Source of the DNA: Desulfotomaculum copahuensis
GTDB lineage: Bacteria > Bacillota > Desulfotomaculia > Desulfotomaculales > Desulfovirgulaceae
Length of the DNA: 51,788 nt
Assembly: GCF_001655685.1 (NCBI RefSeq)
Contig: NZ_LYVF01000175.1
Coordinates: 1-51,788, forward strand
Reading direction: 5' to 3'
Shown: positions 51,748 through 51,788 of the stretch, piece by piece
How the letters are laid out: every line of letters begins with the position of its first letter
Position numbering within the stretch: the first letter of the stretch is position 1
Translations under genes and position numbers: made by a program
The notes under the pieces: generated by a model
Databases searched by the model: none
Told to the model about the DNA's origin: nothing
Seen by the model: the letters and a program-made list of their open reading frames with translations, nothing else

Positions 51748-51788
51748 TGCCGGCCGGCTGGCTGGCTGCCGGACACCTGCGGGGACGG

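Overview
The window is GC-rich, gene-dense DNA from an anaerobic, endospore-forming member of the Firmicutes. It most resembles the Peptococcaceae / Desulfotomaculum-Pelotomaculum group, but this is inferred from gene content and order, not from a database search. The evidence is the block spoVT, mazG(yabN), HU, yabO, spoIID-like, yabP, yabQ, divIC, yabR, spoIIE, tilS, ftsH, which reproduces the Bacillus subtilis spoVT-ftsH neighbourhood, together with strong GGAGG ribosome sites, frequent TTG/GTG starts and an amino-acid fermentation cluster. No rRNA, tRNA, CRISPR array or complete insertion sequence was recognised.

Region 1 (1-13.1 kb) is a lysine-degradation cluster. It starts with the broken 3' end of a short-chain fatty-acid transporter (atoE) behind an AT-rich tandem repeat. 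Then come acetoacetyl-CoA synthetase, a PucR-type regulator read the other way, an APC amino-acid permease, a P-loop protein that is probably the KamB reactivase, lysine 5,6-aminomutase, 3,5-diaminohexanoate dehydrogenase (kdd), 3-aminobutyryl-CoA ammonia-lyase (kal) and the 3-keto-5-aminohexanoate cleavage enzyme (kce). The aminomutase reads as one ORF that joins the alpha (KamD) and beta (KamE) subunits. The joining segment has reading-frame statistics that make it either a real fusion or a pair of compensating frame errors. The usual acetoacetate CoA-transferase (atoDA) is absent and acetoacetyl-CoA synthetase may take its place.

Region 2 (13.1-16 kb) holds a D-2-hydroxyacid dehydrogenase, an unrecognised 135-residue membrane-type protein and a DUF169 protein.

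Region 3 (16-31.5 kb) is the sporulation/cell-division backbone: a PrsA-like foldase, spoVT with a sigma-G-type promoter, mazG, HU, the yab genes, divIC, yabR, a Ppx/GppA phosphatase, spoIIE with the unusual 21-bp promoter spacing known from B. subtilis, tilS, ftsH and ndk.

Region 4 (31.6-38.6 kb) carries one-carbon and folate genes: an FlK-like thioesterase, a long-form formate-tetrahydrofolate ligase, a DUF134 protein, an HD protein, folP, folB and folK. An Uma2-family gene with its own promoter sits inside the folate run.

Region 5 (38.7-51.8 kb) holds cofactor genes: an amidohydrolase on the opposite strand, a DUF2520 Rossmann protein followed by panB-panC-panD, nadA-nadB-nadC, a 14-helix MFS exporter with a palindromic candidate operator, then birA and bioY. 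BirA-type operators lie in front of both birA and bioY.
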